This document shows positions 16,189 to 25,189 of a stretch of DNA of 64,000 nt, piece by piece. Below the pieces are notes generated by a model, which ran no database searches, was not told the DNA's origin, and worked only from the letters and a program-made list of their open reading frames with translations. The position numbers and the translations under genes are program-made. Location of the stretch: contig NZ_JAIGNM010000003.1 in NCBI RefSeq assembly GCF_019711495.1, forward strand, positions 1 to 64,000. The letters run 5' to 3'. Origin of the DNA: Qipengyuania xiamenensis (GTDB lineage Bacteria > Pseudomonadota > Alphaproteobacteria > Sphingomonadales > Sphingomonadaceae). How positions within the stretch are numbered: the first letter of the stretch is position 1; the number at the start of each line of letters is the position of its first letter.

Positions 16189-17226
16189 ATGACCAAGCAC
16201 CTGATTTCGCTCGCCGCAGCGCTCGCGCTCGCCACTCCCTCCATTGCGCAGGGGGATACCGAGACCCCGCCCAGCCCGAACGAAATCGTCGCCCAAGCGC
16301 AGGCAGACGAATGGGTGGCAATCGCGCCGGAAGACCTGCTGGTGATGACGCTGGCACCCGATGCCGAGGGCAACGAGCGCAAGGTCGTGATCCAGCTGAT
16401 GCCCGCGCCCTTCAGCGAGGCCTGGACCGCCAACATCCGCACCTTTGCGCGCAGCGGCTGGTATGACGACATCACCGTCAACCGCGTGCAGGACAATTAC
16501 GTCGTCCAGTGGGGCGATGCGAATTACGACAATCCGGAAGCCGAAGGGGAACCGAAGGGGTTACCGACGGGCCTTCTTCAAACGAGCGAGGATCAGTACA
16601 CGATCGGCTTCAAGACCCTCGATGCATTGGAAGATAATAGTCCGGGGCAAGATGGGTCTAGTCAGACCAAAACCGGACTGGGAGCACCCGCTGGTTCGGA
16701 TTTCAATGAGGATCCAGGAATACACGAAAAGGACCCTTACGCACCTTGGGTCCAGTTTTGGGATGGCTGGCCTATAGGTGCCGAGTTTGAAGGGGAGAAT
16801 CCGCCGTTCTGGCCAGTCCACTGCTACGGAATGGTCGGCGTCGGCCGGAACTATTCTCCCGACGCTGGCACCGGAGCCGAACTCTATACGGTGATCGGCC
16901 ATGCACCGCGCCACCTCGACCGCAATATCGCACTGGTGGGACGGATCGTCGAAGGCATCGAGCACCTTTCCAGCCTTCCGCGCGGCAAGGGTGTGCTTGG
17001 TTTTTACGAGGATGAGAGCCGTCGCCCCCCGATCCTGACGGTTCGTGTGGCAAGCGACCTGGCGGACGCTCAGAAGCCCCGCTTCGAATACCTGTCCACC
17101 GAAACCGAATCTTTCGCTCGCTATGCCAACGCCCGTGCGAACCGTAGCGATCCTTTTTTCATCTATCCGACTGGCGGCGCGGACATCTGTAACATCCCAG
17201 TGCCCATCCGCCGCGTGGCGGAGTGA
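16189..17226 (+). CDS. exported cyclophilin-type peptidylprolyl isomerase
   Basis: Protein of 345 residues with a signal peptide (HLISLAAALALATPSIAQ) and a cyclophilin fold: WYDDITVNRVQDNYVVQWGDAN keeps the catalytic Arg and a Gln-x-Gly-Asp, and CYGMVGVGRNYSPDAGTG, then [20 protein letters not shown] form the second half. A long insertion (about residues 125-200) with AT-richer, unusual codon use separates them. It would assist folding in the periplasm. The ATG at 16189 is preferred over GTG at 16171 because the signal peptide then starts normally. Its stop overlaps the DUF1905 gene as GTGA. A dead paralogue lies at 32254. Confidence 0.85.
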   Translation: MTKHLISLAAALALATPSIAQGDTETPPSPNEIVAQAQADEWVAIAPEDLLVMTLAPDAEGNERKVVIQLMPAPFSEAWTANIRTFARSGWYDDITVNRVQDNYVVQWGDANYDNPEAEGEPKGLPTGLLQTSEDQYTIGFKTLDALEDNSPGQDGSSQTKTGLGAPAGSDFNEDPGIHEKDPYAPWVQFWDGWPIGAEFEGENPPFWPVHCYGMVGVGRNYSPDAGTGAELYTVIGHAPRHLDRNIALVGRIVEGIEHLSSLPRGKGVLGFYEDESRRPPILTVRVASDLADAQKPRFEYLSTETESFARYANARANRSDPFFIYPTGGADICNIPVPIRRVAE

Positions 17227-17540
17227 GCGAGAGCCTTGCCTGCACCCTTCCCTTGACGCGCTGGCAGGGGGATCGCGGGACCTATCACCTCGTCACGATT
17301 AGCGTTGAAATCGCCGAGGCCATTGCGGCACACGCACTGATGCACAGGCTCGAATTCGGCACGCAGCGTGGCTTCGGTTCGGTCAAGGTCATGGCCGAGA
17401 TAGGCACCTCGCGTTGGAAGACCTCGGTCTTCCCGCAGAACGGCAAGACCGAATGGGTCTTATTGATATCGAAGAAGGTGATGTCCGCCGAAGGCCTTGC
17501 CGAAGGTGACAGCGTCCCGCTCGAGCTCGATTTGCTCTAG
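17223..17540 (+). CDS. DUF1905 domain protein, copy 1
   Basis: Protein of 105 residues. The pattern GTYHLVTISVE, GFGSVKVMAEIG, TSVFPQNGKTEWVLLISKKV matches the DUF1905 beta-barrel, often found in proteins related to YdeI; function is not known. GTG start overlapping the cyclophilin stop (GTGA), so translation is probably coupled. It differs from the copy at 33288 by only a few bases, giving Ser/Pro and Asp/Glu changes. It converges with an integrase/VOC remnant. Confidence 0.8.
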   Translation: MSESLACTLPLTRWQGDRGTYHLVTISVEIAEAIAAHALMHRLEFGTQRGFGSVKVMAEIGTSRWKTSVFPQNGKTEWVLLISKKVMSAEGLAEGDSVPLELDLL

Positions 17541-17707
17541 AGCTTTTCCATCAGCTCGATGCGGTTGCCGAAGGGATCTGTTATCCTAGCAAGCCAAGAC
17601 CTCGCGCCTTTCCCGCTGATCTGGAGCAAGAGGTTGCCGCCAAGTGTATGACGGCCCTCGTGTTTGAGCCTGCTGACTTCACTTTCGGTAAGATTGCGTC
17701 GGGCCAT
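17537..17707 (-). pseudogene. integrase N-terminus fused to the tail of a VOC gene
   Basis: Open frame of 56 codons. The first 42 (MARRNLTESEVSRL, then LGGNLLLQISGKGARSWLAR) are the start of a DUF4102 arm-binding domain of a P4-type integrase. The last 13, DPFGNRIELMEKL, are identical to the C-terminus of the intact VOC protein at 33602. The frame is continuous across the join, but neither protein is complete, so this is a recombination scar, not a functional gene. Confidence 0.8.
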
Positions 17708-17731
17708 CTTCTCCCACACCTTTCCCCACAA

Positions 17732-18048
17732 TGGGCACTGGAAGCTGCTGGACCATATTGGAGTACGCAGCAGTTTTGCTTATAAATTAGAGGGTTAGCT
17801 ATTGGCAGGTTATCCGTACTGGACTAGCGGAAGGCGGACTCCCTCTCCCTCACGGATGCACTCGCTTCACCGATTTTAGAAGCACTTTTGCTTTCGGGCT
17901 CAATGTCGTGGTGCAGATCACCCTTTTGCCCGTTGACACTGACCGAGACAGTGCCAAGCCTTTCGTCTGGAAATAGGGGCTGCGAATTCTTGGTCTTGCT
18001 GACATTTCAGGCCTCAATGCACTGAGGCGGCTGCAGAGACACCTGGGG
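17732..18048. other. AT-richer intergenic region upstream of the CHASE2 gene
   Basis: About 317 bases, lower in GC than the surroundings (for example ttgcttataaattagagggt). It contains the relic attachment sequence at 17833-17848. No open frame or RNA gene was recognised. It must hold the promoter of the CHASE2-CapBC operon, but no convincing -35/-10 pair stands out. Confidence 0.45.
17833..17848. other. second att-like 16-mer beside the integrase remnant
   Basis: ggcggactccctctcc is identical to 3820-3835 and lies about 126 bases upstream of the truncated integrase, a placement like that at the intact integrase. The following bases are ctca rather than gcca, so the tRNA-like end is incomplete. 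Probably a decayed attachment site in the same orientation. Confidence 0.45.
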
Positions 18049-20571
18049 TTGGACCGGTTCTACCTCATGCCCGGCATGCTGGCTGCGCTGGCAGCTGCAA
18101 TCCTACATCTCTCGGGCCTCTTCCAATCGACCGATGGCGGCGTCTTCGACAGACTATCAGTCCGCGGCACGGCCGAGGAGCCTGCAGTCACGCTGATCAG
18201 GCTCAACGATGAAGTGAGCGCAAACGCACTGGTGCGGGCAAGTCTCGCGCTCGGCGCCGAGCGTGTCGTTTTCCTGTCCGATCCCGGCTCCGACCTCGAC
18301 CGCCTCGCTCCTGGCGAACGCGAGCGCACGGTGATCGGCTTTCCGGCACCGCGCCTGTCCGGCCGCCTGCCATCCGAACTGCTTGCAGCGGCACGGCGCC
18401 AAAAAGGCGAACTCGTACGCACACCCATCGCCCGCCCGGTCGCCGAATACGGTATCCACCGCTCGCAAAATGCCTGGATCGAAAGCGAGGAGGGCGAGGT
18501 CGCACTGCTCGAGCCGGTGGCCGCAGGCCGTGAGCCGAGCAGGCGCACATACTACATCCCCATGCCGCGCTCGCTCTCCTTCGCTCAGCTTTCGTCCGAC
18601 CAGCTGGTCAGCGCCGATTTCGTTGAAGGCGATCTTGAAGGCATGACTGTCATTGTCGCGCGTCCGGAAGAACTCTCCGGCAACCTGCTGACGACCCCCA
18701 TCAGCCCCAACCTTGCAGCAGTATCTCGGGCACAGTTTGCCGCCTACGCCGTCCAGGCACTGGCGGCAGGCCGCGAGGCGACCAAACCCGGCAATCTTGC
18801 CGCAGTCCTGCTTATCCTGTTTGCCGCGATGCTGAGCGCACTTGCCGCGATTCTGCTGAGGAAACGGCATATCTCGGCCGCAATTGCGCTCTCGCTTTGT
18901 GTTTTCGCAGGTATTGCAGGCTGGATCATGCTCGAGGCGGCGGGTGTCATCCTGCCCTTCGGCGCAATCTGGACTGCTGTGGCGCTGGCATGGCTCGGGA
19001 CGATCATGTTCCTAGAGCGTCGCAAGGACAGCAAGCTGGAAAGCTCCGTGGTAGGCGCGATCGAGCAGACCATCTCACACACGGCCTTTTCGAACCGGGA
19101 CAACCTTCCCGCGCTTCTCGTCGCAACGGCGGAGATGGTGGGCATCGAGCGCATGCTGCTGGTGCGCACTGCCGATCCCCTCTCGCCTAATCCGCCGGCC
19201 ACCTTCAACGCCGAAATCTCCGACTTCGCTGGCGACGTTCAGGGCGAGCTCGCAAGGCTGGCCTCGCGCCTGGCTGAAGGAAGGTCGCTACCGGTGCGTG
19301 GCCTGCTCTCCGACTGGCCCGGGCAAGTCCGTCTGCGTGCGATCGGATACGAGGACAAGCCGCTCTATTGGCTCTACACTTTCGGTGACAGTCCCGATGC
19401 CGAACTTGGCGAATACATCGCCGCAAATCTCGCCCAAAGCTTTGTGACGATGCAGAAGTTGCACGCGAGCCTGTCCGCCCAGCAACGCGGCCGCCGTGCG
19501 GTGGACCCGGTCGATTTCCGCGTCGTCAGCGCGATTGGGCTGATCTCGCGCAACAGCCGCCAGCTGCGCAAGGCGATCGACCAGCTCAATTCCTCGGTCA
19601 TGGCATTCGATGTGGTCGGCTTCCCTCTGCATGCGAGCCCGCAGATGGTCGATTTGCTGGAAGCTTCGGGCATGAACCCGCACACCGCGCTGCTTTCCGA
19701 AATCATCGAGAACCTCACCGAATTGACCAAGGGACAAGTCGAGGCGCTGCTGCGCGATATTCTGCGCGAAGGCGGCGAGGCTTCGGCCCCGATGCGGCAG
19801 ATCGCAGGCGTCAGCGCCACGCTGAGAGTATCGTGTCCCGACCCGGCGCGGGCGTCACACGAAAGCATCGTCGTGCTCGAAGCCTTCGACACCTCTGACC
19901 TCGCACGGCTTTACGACCTGCGCGGTGCGATCACGGATTTCATCGACGTCCAGATGCGCAACGATCTCGAGACGATCGCGCTTGCCGCTGCGCTGGCCAA
20001 GAAAGCCGTCGGCGACAAGAAGCGCGGCAAACGCATGATCGAGCGGATCGTGGCGGCATCGCAGGCCGCGACCGACCGGCTCAACGCGATGAACGACCTT
20101 GCGCGCAACCAGCCGGTCTCACGCGATGACATGCCCCACCCCATCCAGTTGAGGTCGATTGCCGAAAACGTCGGAGAAAGGCTCGCCGATTTCGCGGGTC
20201 GCTACGATGTGCAACTGGATTTCGAACTGCCGGCAGTCTCCGGCTATTCGGTCGGCGACCCGTTGATCCTGGCGCGCATGTTCGAGGCGCTGCTGAGGCT
20301 CGTCATTACCGACAGCCCGCAACACAGCGCGGTGACTTTCTCGCTGGCCGAAGACGAGTTACGCTCGGCTATCGAGATCAGCGGCGGCTTCGGCATGGAC
20401 CGCGCGCGGCTCCGCCAAGCGATCGCGAACCCGCCGCGCCACGACATTCCCGAGTTCCTGATCGTGAGCGAAAGCGCGCGCACCCTGTCCAGCTGGGGCG
20501 GCGAATTCGCTTACGATAGTGAAACCGGCAAGGGGTATACCTTCCAGCTTAGCTTGAGGCGGATTGCATGA
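18049..20571 (+). CDS. CHASE2 sensor protein with degenerate kinase-like module
   Basis: Membrane sensor of 840 residues from a TTG start; ATG 18067 is the alternative. A short N-terminal hydrophobic segment (residues 7-22) is followed by an extracytoplasmic CHASE2-like domain (VTLIRLNDEV, LALGAERVVFLSDPG), then three hydrophobic segments (about 240-325). The cytoplasmic half has a GAF-like part and a C-terminal two-helix plus ATPase-like module, but no phosphoacceptor His motif or clear N and G boxes, so kinase activity is doubtful. Stop overlaps the receiver gene (ATGA). It heads the CapC/CapB-like operon and probably senses an envelope cue to control it. Confidence 0.65.
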   Translation: MDRFYLMPGMLAALAAAILHLSGLFQSTDGGVFDRLSVRGTAEEPAVTLIRLNDEVSANALVRASLALGAERVVFLSDPGSDLDRLAPGERERTVIGFPAPRLSGRLPSELLAAARRQKGELVRTPIARPVAEYGIHRSQNAWIESEEGEVALLEPVAAGREPSRRTYYIPMPRSLSFAQLSSDQLVSADFVEGDLEGMTVIVARPEELSGNLLTTPISPNLAAVSRAQFAAYAVQALAAGREATKPGNLAAVLLILFAAMLSALAAILLRKRHISAAIALSLCVFAGIAGWIMLEAAGVILPFGAIWTAVALAWLGTIMFLERRKDSKLESSVVGAIEQTISHTAFSNRDNLPALLVATAEMVGIERMLLVRTADPLSPNPPATFNAEISDFAGDVQGELARLASRLAEGRSLPVRGLLSDWPGQVRLRAIGYEDKPLYWLYTFGDSPDAELGEYIAANLAQSFVTMQKLHASLSAQQRGRRAVDPVDFRVVSAIGLISRNSRQLRKAIDQLNSSVMAFDVVGFPLHASPQMVDLLEASGMNPHTALLSEIIENLTELTKGQVEALLRDILREGGEASAPMRQIAGVSATLRVSCPDPARASHESIVVLEAFDTSDLARLYDLRGAITDFIDVQMRNDLETIALAAALAKKAVGDKKRGKRMIERIVAASQAATDRLNAMNDLARNQPVSRDDMPHPIQLRSIAENVGERLADFAGRYDVQLDFELPAVSGYSVGDPLILARMFEALLRLVITDSPQHSAVTFSLAEDELRSAIEISGGFGMDRARLRQAIANPPRHDIPEFLIVSESARTLSSWGGEFAYDSETGKGYTFQLSLRRIA

Positions 20572-20954
20572 CGACCAAGGCCATCCTGATAGTCGACGAC
20601 GATGAACTGCGCTGCGAACTGCTGGCGGAACTGCTGCGGGACGAAGGCTACGCCGTGCGGATCGCAAATGACGGTGTCGACGGGCTCGACGAGCTGGAGC
20701 GCGAGGCAACCGATATCGTTCTGCTCGACATCATCATGCCGCGCATGGACGGTATCCGCTTCTTGCAGGTCCTACCGCAGCGGATCGAGAACCCGCCTCC
20801 CGTGCTCGTGATTTCCGGATCGATGGATTCGGTGGGCGGCAAGACGCTGGAGGAAATGAACGTCGCCGGGACTGTCCGCAAACCGGTCGACCCGGCAACC
20901 TTGATCGAAACCATCGAGACGGCGCTTTCGCAAGGCGCAGTTTCGAGCGACTGA
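20568..20954 (+). CDS. single-domain response regulator receiver
   Basis: CheY-like receiver of 128 residues with no output domain. Acidic cluster IVDDDE near residue 10, phospho-acceptor Asp in VLLDIIMP near residue 53, Ser in LVISGSMD and the conserved Lys in TVRKPVD are all present, so it should be phosphorylated. Coupled by ATGA to the CHASE2 gene and followed after 19 bases by the CapC-like gene. With no output domain it would act by protein contact, either on the CHASE2 protein, the polymer genes or as a relay for the hybrid kinase at 30291. Confidence 0.88.
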   Translation: MTTKAILIVDDDELRCELLAELLRDEGYAVRIANDGVDGLDELEREATDIVLLDIIMPRMDGIRFLQVLPQRIENPPPVLVISGSMDSVGGKTLEEMNVAGTVRKPVDPATLIETIETALSQGAVSSD

Positions 20955-20973
20955 CCGGACAGGCGCACGAACG

Positions 20974-23514
20974 ATGACGATCCCCATATTCCCCGAAGGT
21001 GGGCTTGCCAGCTCGGTGATCACCACCGTCTGGGTGGGCGTGTTCGTCGTCTGCTTCTTCAACCTTCGCTTCGGCTGGGTCCTCTCCGGCCTCGTCGTGC
21101 CCGGCTACCTCGTGCCGCTCGTGATCCTTAAGCCGCTCGCAGCGGGCGTTATCATTCTCGAGGCCGTGATCACCTATCTGATCGTCTACGCCTTCTCGGA
21201 AAAGCTGGGCCGGGGGCGATGGCACAGCGTCTTCGGGCGCGACCGCTTCGTTGCGCTGGTCATCGCTAGTATCGCGGTGCGCCTCACGATGGACGGATGG
21301 CTGCTGCCGCTCTTTGCAGATTGGCTCGGCGACCGCGTCGGGCAATTTGACTGGCGCAATAACCTGCAGAGCCTGGGCCTCGTGATCGTCTCACTGCTGG
21401 CGAACCAGTTCTGGAAGCCTGGCCTAATGCGCGGGCTTTTTGCGGCGCTGGTGACCACCGGGATAACCTATATTATCGTACGCTTCGGCCTGATGGAATT
21501 CACGAACTTCCGGATCAGCGGGATTTCCTACCTCTACGAAGGGCTCGCCAGCTCGATCCTCGCCAGCCCCAAGGCCTATATTATCCTGACCATTACCGCG
21601 ATGCTCGCGAGCCGGATGAACCTCAGGTACGGGTGGGATTTCTCGGGCGTGCTCATCCCTGCCCTGATCGCCCTCCAGTGGTACCAGCCGAGCAAGATCC
21701 TCACCTCGTTCATCGAGGCGGGCGTGATCTATTCGATAGCCAGCCTGGTGCTGCGCACGCCGATCTTCGCCAACACGACGATCGAGGGCGCGCGCAAGAT
21801 CCTGCTCTTCTTCAACATTGCCTTCATCTACAAGCTGCTGCTGGGCTATGCGGTCGTGGCCTTCTCGATCGACATCAAGATGACCGACCTGTTCGGTTTC
21901 GGCTACCTTCTGTCCACGCTCATCGCGATCAAGGCGCACGACAAGAATATCTTCCCGCGCCTCCTGCGTTCGACCTTGCAGGTCTCTCTGGTTGGCGCGG
22001 CGCTGGGCAATATCGCGGGTTTCGTGCTTTCGGCTGCCGTGCCCGGCGCGGCACGCGGCTTCAGCGAGCTGACGAGCCCCACGGCAGAAAAGCGCGGCCG
22101 CTACGCTGCCCTCGCGCTGGCCGCGGCGACAGGCGATGCGCATTTGCGCGATATCCGCGGAACCGGCGCGGAGCTTGCCGCCGGCGATGCTGGCGAACTC
22201 GGCCGGCTGATCGCGCTGGCAGAGGCCAATGCTGGATCCTCGTTCCTGCGCGAAACATACGACGCAGCGGGCTGGACCATGCGTGCGCTGAGCGATGACC
22301 GCCTTCTGATCCAGCGAGCAGACGGTTTCGGGCGCGATTCTCTAGTTTTCTACAGCATGGCCGAGAACGACATTTCCGTGATCGTGCCCGATCCGGCCGC
22401 CGCGCCGGGCCTAGCCATGACAGCGCTCGCACTGCGCGAGCAGCAGGATGCGCGCTGGGTCGTTATCGGATCGCCGCTCGGTCCGACCGGTCGCGCCGAA
22501 CGCAGCCTCGTGTCGGCTTTCGCCAATGCCAGCTCGACGAGGCCGGTGGTGCTGATCGCGGGCGAGAATGACGAGGGCCCGGGACAGCTGACCCTCGCCG
22601 GTCGGGCCGCCGCCGCGCTCGACCTGATAGCCCTCCGCATGGCCCTGCCCGGCATCGATGTGGATTTCGGTGCGCCGCCAGCGAGCTATGCGGAGCTTGT
22701 CGCGAGCGACGCGGTCACACTGGCCCTGCGCCCGGCGGGCGTGAATGCCCTGCTCGCCTCCGACCAGCCGCAGATCGGCGCGCCGGAAGCATGTATTGTC
22801 GAACCTGTTACGACTGAAGAGGACATCCTCCTCGTCGAGCTCGCCTATTTGCGTTTCGAGGTTTTCGAGCCGCTGCTCGCCGCGCTCGACCGGGGGGAGC
22901 GCCCCGACCTCGCAATCGCCAATGCCGACCTGCTCGATTTCAAGCTCGAACGCTGCGCGATGGACGACACGCCCGTATGGAAGCTCGCCGCCGCCGACGG
23001 GAGCAGCGGGACCTTCTTCATCGCGGAGGATGCGGGTAACGATTTCGTCCTTCAGGCCAATGCAGGCCAGTCGACGACAGTCGCGATCGGCAGGTCGCTG
23101 CTGGCAAGGTCCGGCGCTGCAGCACTTCTCGTTGCGCCCGGTGTCGGCAGCACGTCGGACAGCCAGCGCAGCAGCTTCGGAGTCGCTACCGAGGTGCTGC
23201 TGCGCGCTTCTGATAGCGAAACCGGAGCCAGGCTGGCCCAATTGCGCGAAGCACGTGGCAAGGATGCCATGATGCCGGACGGCGCGTCGATTGTGATCGC
23301 GCCGGATGTTTTCTCCGGCGATGGCTCGTCGGCCGAACCCTTCGTAGCCCTTGCCCGTGCTGCCGGCCTTACGCCTGCCGTTTCGGACCGCTCGCGCCGC
23401 CTGTCCGCCTTCGAGGCCGGGCGCAATCGCAGCCTTCGCGCGCTCGACCTCGTCGAAGGCGGTCGATACGCCATCTTCTGGACACCGGACCCGTCAAAGG
23501 AGGCGTTACGGTGA
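20974..23514 (+). CDS. CapC/PgsC-like membrane protein, duplicated and fused
   Basis: Protein of 846 residues. The first 360 form a polytopic membrane region with two similar units: NLRFGWVLSGLVVPGYLVPL near residue 30 and NLRYGWDFSGVLIPALIAL near residue 220, each followed by helices. This resembles CapC/PgsC, the membrane partner of poly-gamma-glutamate synthase, normally a single unit of about 150 residues. Residues 370-846 are a soluble alpha/beta region with no recognised motif. The ATG has only a weak ribosome site. The stop overlaps the next gene by GTGA. It probably forms the export and assembly channel for the ligase product. Confidence 0.65.
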   Translation: MTIPIFPEGGLASSVITTVWVGVFVVCFFNLRFGWVLSGLVVPGYLVPLVILKPLAAGVIILEAVITYLIVYAFSEKLGRGRWHSVFGRDRFVALVIASIAVRLTMDGWLLPLFADWLGDRVGQFDWRNNLQSLGLVIVSLLANQFWKPGLMRGLFAALVTTGITYIIVRFGLMEFTNFRISGISYLYEGLASSILASPKAYIILTITAMLASRMNLRYGWDFSGVLIPALIALQWYQPSKILTSFIEAGVIYSIASLVLRTPIFANTTIEGARKILLFFNIAFIYKLLLGYAVVAFSIDIKMTDLFGFGYLLSTLIAIKAHDKNIFPRLLRSTLQVSLVGAALGNIAGFVLSAAVPGAARGFSELTSPTAEKRGRYAALALAAATGDAHLRDIRGTGAELAAGDAGELGRLIALAEANAGSSFLRETYDAAGWTMRALSDDRLLIQRADGFGRDSLVFYSMAENDISVIVPDPAAAPGLAMTALALREQQDARWVVIGSPLGPTGRAERSLVSAFANASSTRPVVLIAGENDEGPGQLTLAGRAAAALDLIALRMALPGIDVDFGAPPASYAELVASDAVTLALRPAGVNALLASDQPQIGAPEACIVEPVTTEEDILLVELAYLRFEVFEPLLAALDRGERPDLAIANADLLDFKLERCAMDDTPVWKLAAADGSSGTFFIAEDAGNDFVLQANAGQSTTVAIGRSLLARSGAAALLVAPGVGSTSDSQRSSFGVATEVLLRASDSETGARLAQLREARGKDAMMPDGASIVIAPDVFSGDGSSAEPFVALARAAGLTPAVSDRSRRLSAFEAGRNRSLRALDLVEGGRYAIFWTPDPSKEALR

Positions 23515-24311
23515 CGCTCAGCCTCACCCAGATTGGACGGATCGTTATCGCCATCCTGCTGCTTCCTGCAGCGGGCCTCTTCGTTGCGTCGAACGACCGG
23601 CTGAGCGCAGGCGCGGCGAGCCTACTTGGCGTCGTCGGGGTCAACCGTGTCGACGATGCGCGCCGCACGATGGTCTACCGGCTCGATCCCGAACGCGGAA
23701 CCGTCTTCACCTTCAGCGGAGAACGCCAGCAGATCAGGCTCCTCTCCTCGGTCGGGATCGCGGCGGATGCGCCCACCGATACCCAAGGATGGATCTACGG
23801 CTTCCGCATCTCCTTCCTCTCCGGCACCGGAAACATTCTCGGCGAATACGACATCTATTCACAGGCGATGCTCCCCGAGATGATGGAGGAAGATAGCCCA
23901 TTGCGGTTCCTGCGCACCTCGGACGAGAGGATCAGCACCCTTGACGAAACCTTCGTCGAGGCTCCAGCAGGAACGGCGCGAGTATCGATCGTGGCGCTCG
24001 ATGCGGATGAAGGTGTGACTGGCATCGACATCCGTGTCTACGAACGCCAGCCGCTCACCGATGCGGGCGCGATGGTCGCCTTCCTGCGGCGCAGTCCCGG
24101 AGAGCAGCGACAGCTTGTGAGCGGATCAGCTTTTCCACCCGACACGCTCAACGAAAACGAAACGCGGACAATTGCCCGCAAGAGCTGGCGCCCGATCGGT
24201 CCGGGCGGCATTGCCGGAGAAGCCTACGATCTCGTGGTGGTCTACGAGGTCGACCCCGAATATGACGAGCCACAGGAAGAAGTCGAAGCGGAGGCGCCGG
24301 TCACGCCATGA
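23511..24311 (+). CDS. membrane-anchored exported protein of the CapBC locus
   Basis: Protein of 266 residues, family not recognised. One N-terminal hydrophobic segment (IVIAILLLPAAGLFVAS) should anchor or export it; the rest reads as beta-rich (TVFTFSGERQQIRLLSS, WIYGFRISFLSGTGNILGEYDIY). The C-terminus is acidic (EEVEAEAP). GTG start with GGAGG seven bases upstream, overlapping the CapC-like stop; its own stop overlaps the next ATG. It fits the position of a periplasmic accessory factor, comparable to the small CapA/CapE-type partners, but no homology to those is visible. Confidence 0.6.
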   Translation: MTLSLTQIGRIVIAILLLPAAGLFVASNDRLSAGAASLLGVVGVNRVDDARRTMVYRLDPERGTVFTFSGERQQIRLLSSVGIAADAPTDTQGWIYGFRISFLSGTGNILGEYDIYSQAMLPEMMEEDSPLRFLRTSDERISTLDETFVEAPAGTARVSIVALDADEGVTGIDIRVYERQPLTDAGAMVAFLRRSPGEQRQLVSGSAFPPDTLNENETRTIARKSWRPIGPGGIAGEAYDLVVVYEVDPEYDEPQEEVEAEAPVTP

Positions 24312-25189
24312 CGGTGATATCGCGCCCTCGTGCCGTGCTCGCAAGCATCATGATCATTTCCGCAGCCCTTGCCGCCCTCTATTTCGAGCCGCTCTCGCGG
24401 GCGATCGCCATCGCCAATCCCGATGCCGATGCCACGCACGAGGCGCGCATCGAGTTCGCCCGCGCCATCGAGGCACCACGCTCGGAAGACTGGCACGAAG
24501 CGGTGCGCAAACAGGGCCTTGAGCCATCGATTATCGACGACCCGATCCCCGCCACCCGCATCGAGGAAATCGACGATGATTGCGTGGGGCGCGGGTCCTA
24601 CCTGCTCTCGCATGACGAAGGCGTGCGCCCGCTCCTGATCTCCGCCCCACATCGCGGCTTTGACCGGCACACAGGCACGCTCGCGCTGCAGCTCGTCGGC
24701 GAAGGGGGGCTCGCCGCAGGGGCTTGGAATTCAGCGCCGCGAAAGGCACGCGAGGATTGCCGAAATGCAGCAGATCTTGCGCGAAGCCCGCTCAACCATT
24801 TCACTGCTTTCTCGCTCGCCTTTTCGGACAGCTATCCTGCCGGTCGCATCGTTCAGCTTCACGGGTTCGACCGAAGCGTGCGCCAGTCGCAGGCAGGCGC
24901 CGAGGCCGACGTAATCCTGAGCAACGGCACGGAAAATGCTAGCGAGATCCTGCTCGACATTGCCGATTGCATGAGCGCAACCTTCGCCCGCCGCAACGTG
25001 CTCGTCTATCCCAACGACGTCCGCGAGCTGGGCGCCCTAACCAACGCACAAGGACAGGCACTGCGCGAAGACGGTTTCGGCAGTTTCGTGCACGTCGAAC
25101 TCTCGCTCTCCCTGCGGCGCGAACTCGTCGGTGATCCCGAAACGCGGCGAGCGTTTCTCGGGTGCCTATCGATCGGTATCATCGGGTGA
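24308..25189 (+). CDS. exported gamma-glutamyl hydrolase-like metalloprotein
   Basis: Protein of 293 residues with an N-terminal signal or anchor (VLASIMIISAALAALYF). The pattern LLISAPHRGFDRHTGTLALQL, later GRIVQLHGFD and then GSFVHVELSLSLRREL places His, Asp/Glu, His and a late Glu as in zinc-dependent N-formylglutamate amidohydrolases and phage PghP-type poly-gamma-glutamate hydrolases. It may trim or release the polymer made by the neighbouring ligase. Start by ATGA overlap; the end overlaps the CapB-like start. The activity is inferred from motif order and context; no close family could be named. Confidence 0.5.
   Translation: MTVISRPRAVLASIMIISAALAALYFEPLSRAIAIANPDADATHEARIEFARAIEAPRSEDWHEAVRKQGLEPSIIDDPIPATRIEEIDDDCVGRGSYLLSHDEGVRPLLISAPHRGFDRHTGTLALQLVGEGGLAAGAWNSAPRKAREDCRNAADLARSPLNHFTAFSLAFSDSYPAGRIVQLHGFDRSVRQSQAGAEADVILSNGTENASEILLDIADCMSATFARRNVLVYPNDVRELGALTNAQGQALREDGFGSFVHVELSLSLRRELVGDPETRRAFLGCLSIGIIG

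Larger units (their letters stand above)
16073..17577 (+). repeat. 1.5 kb direct repeat, copy 1
   Basis: Leader, cyclophilin, DUF1905 and the last 13 codons of a VOC gene are repeated at 32142-33642. The coding part keeps a constant offset of 16065 bases. Near-identical tracts (about 16915-17065 and 17200-17577) alternate with strongly diverged ones, which suggests an old duplication with later gene conversion. Confidence 0.85.

Noticed and set aside
15498-16466. 322-codon plus-strand frame across the TIR start and the cyclophilin leader
   Set aside because: It overlaps two supported genes in other frames and lacks a domain or ribosome site; the leader is better explained as RNA or regulatory sequence.
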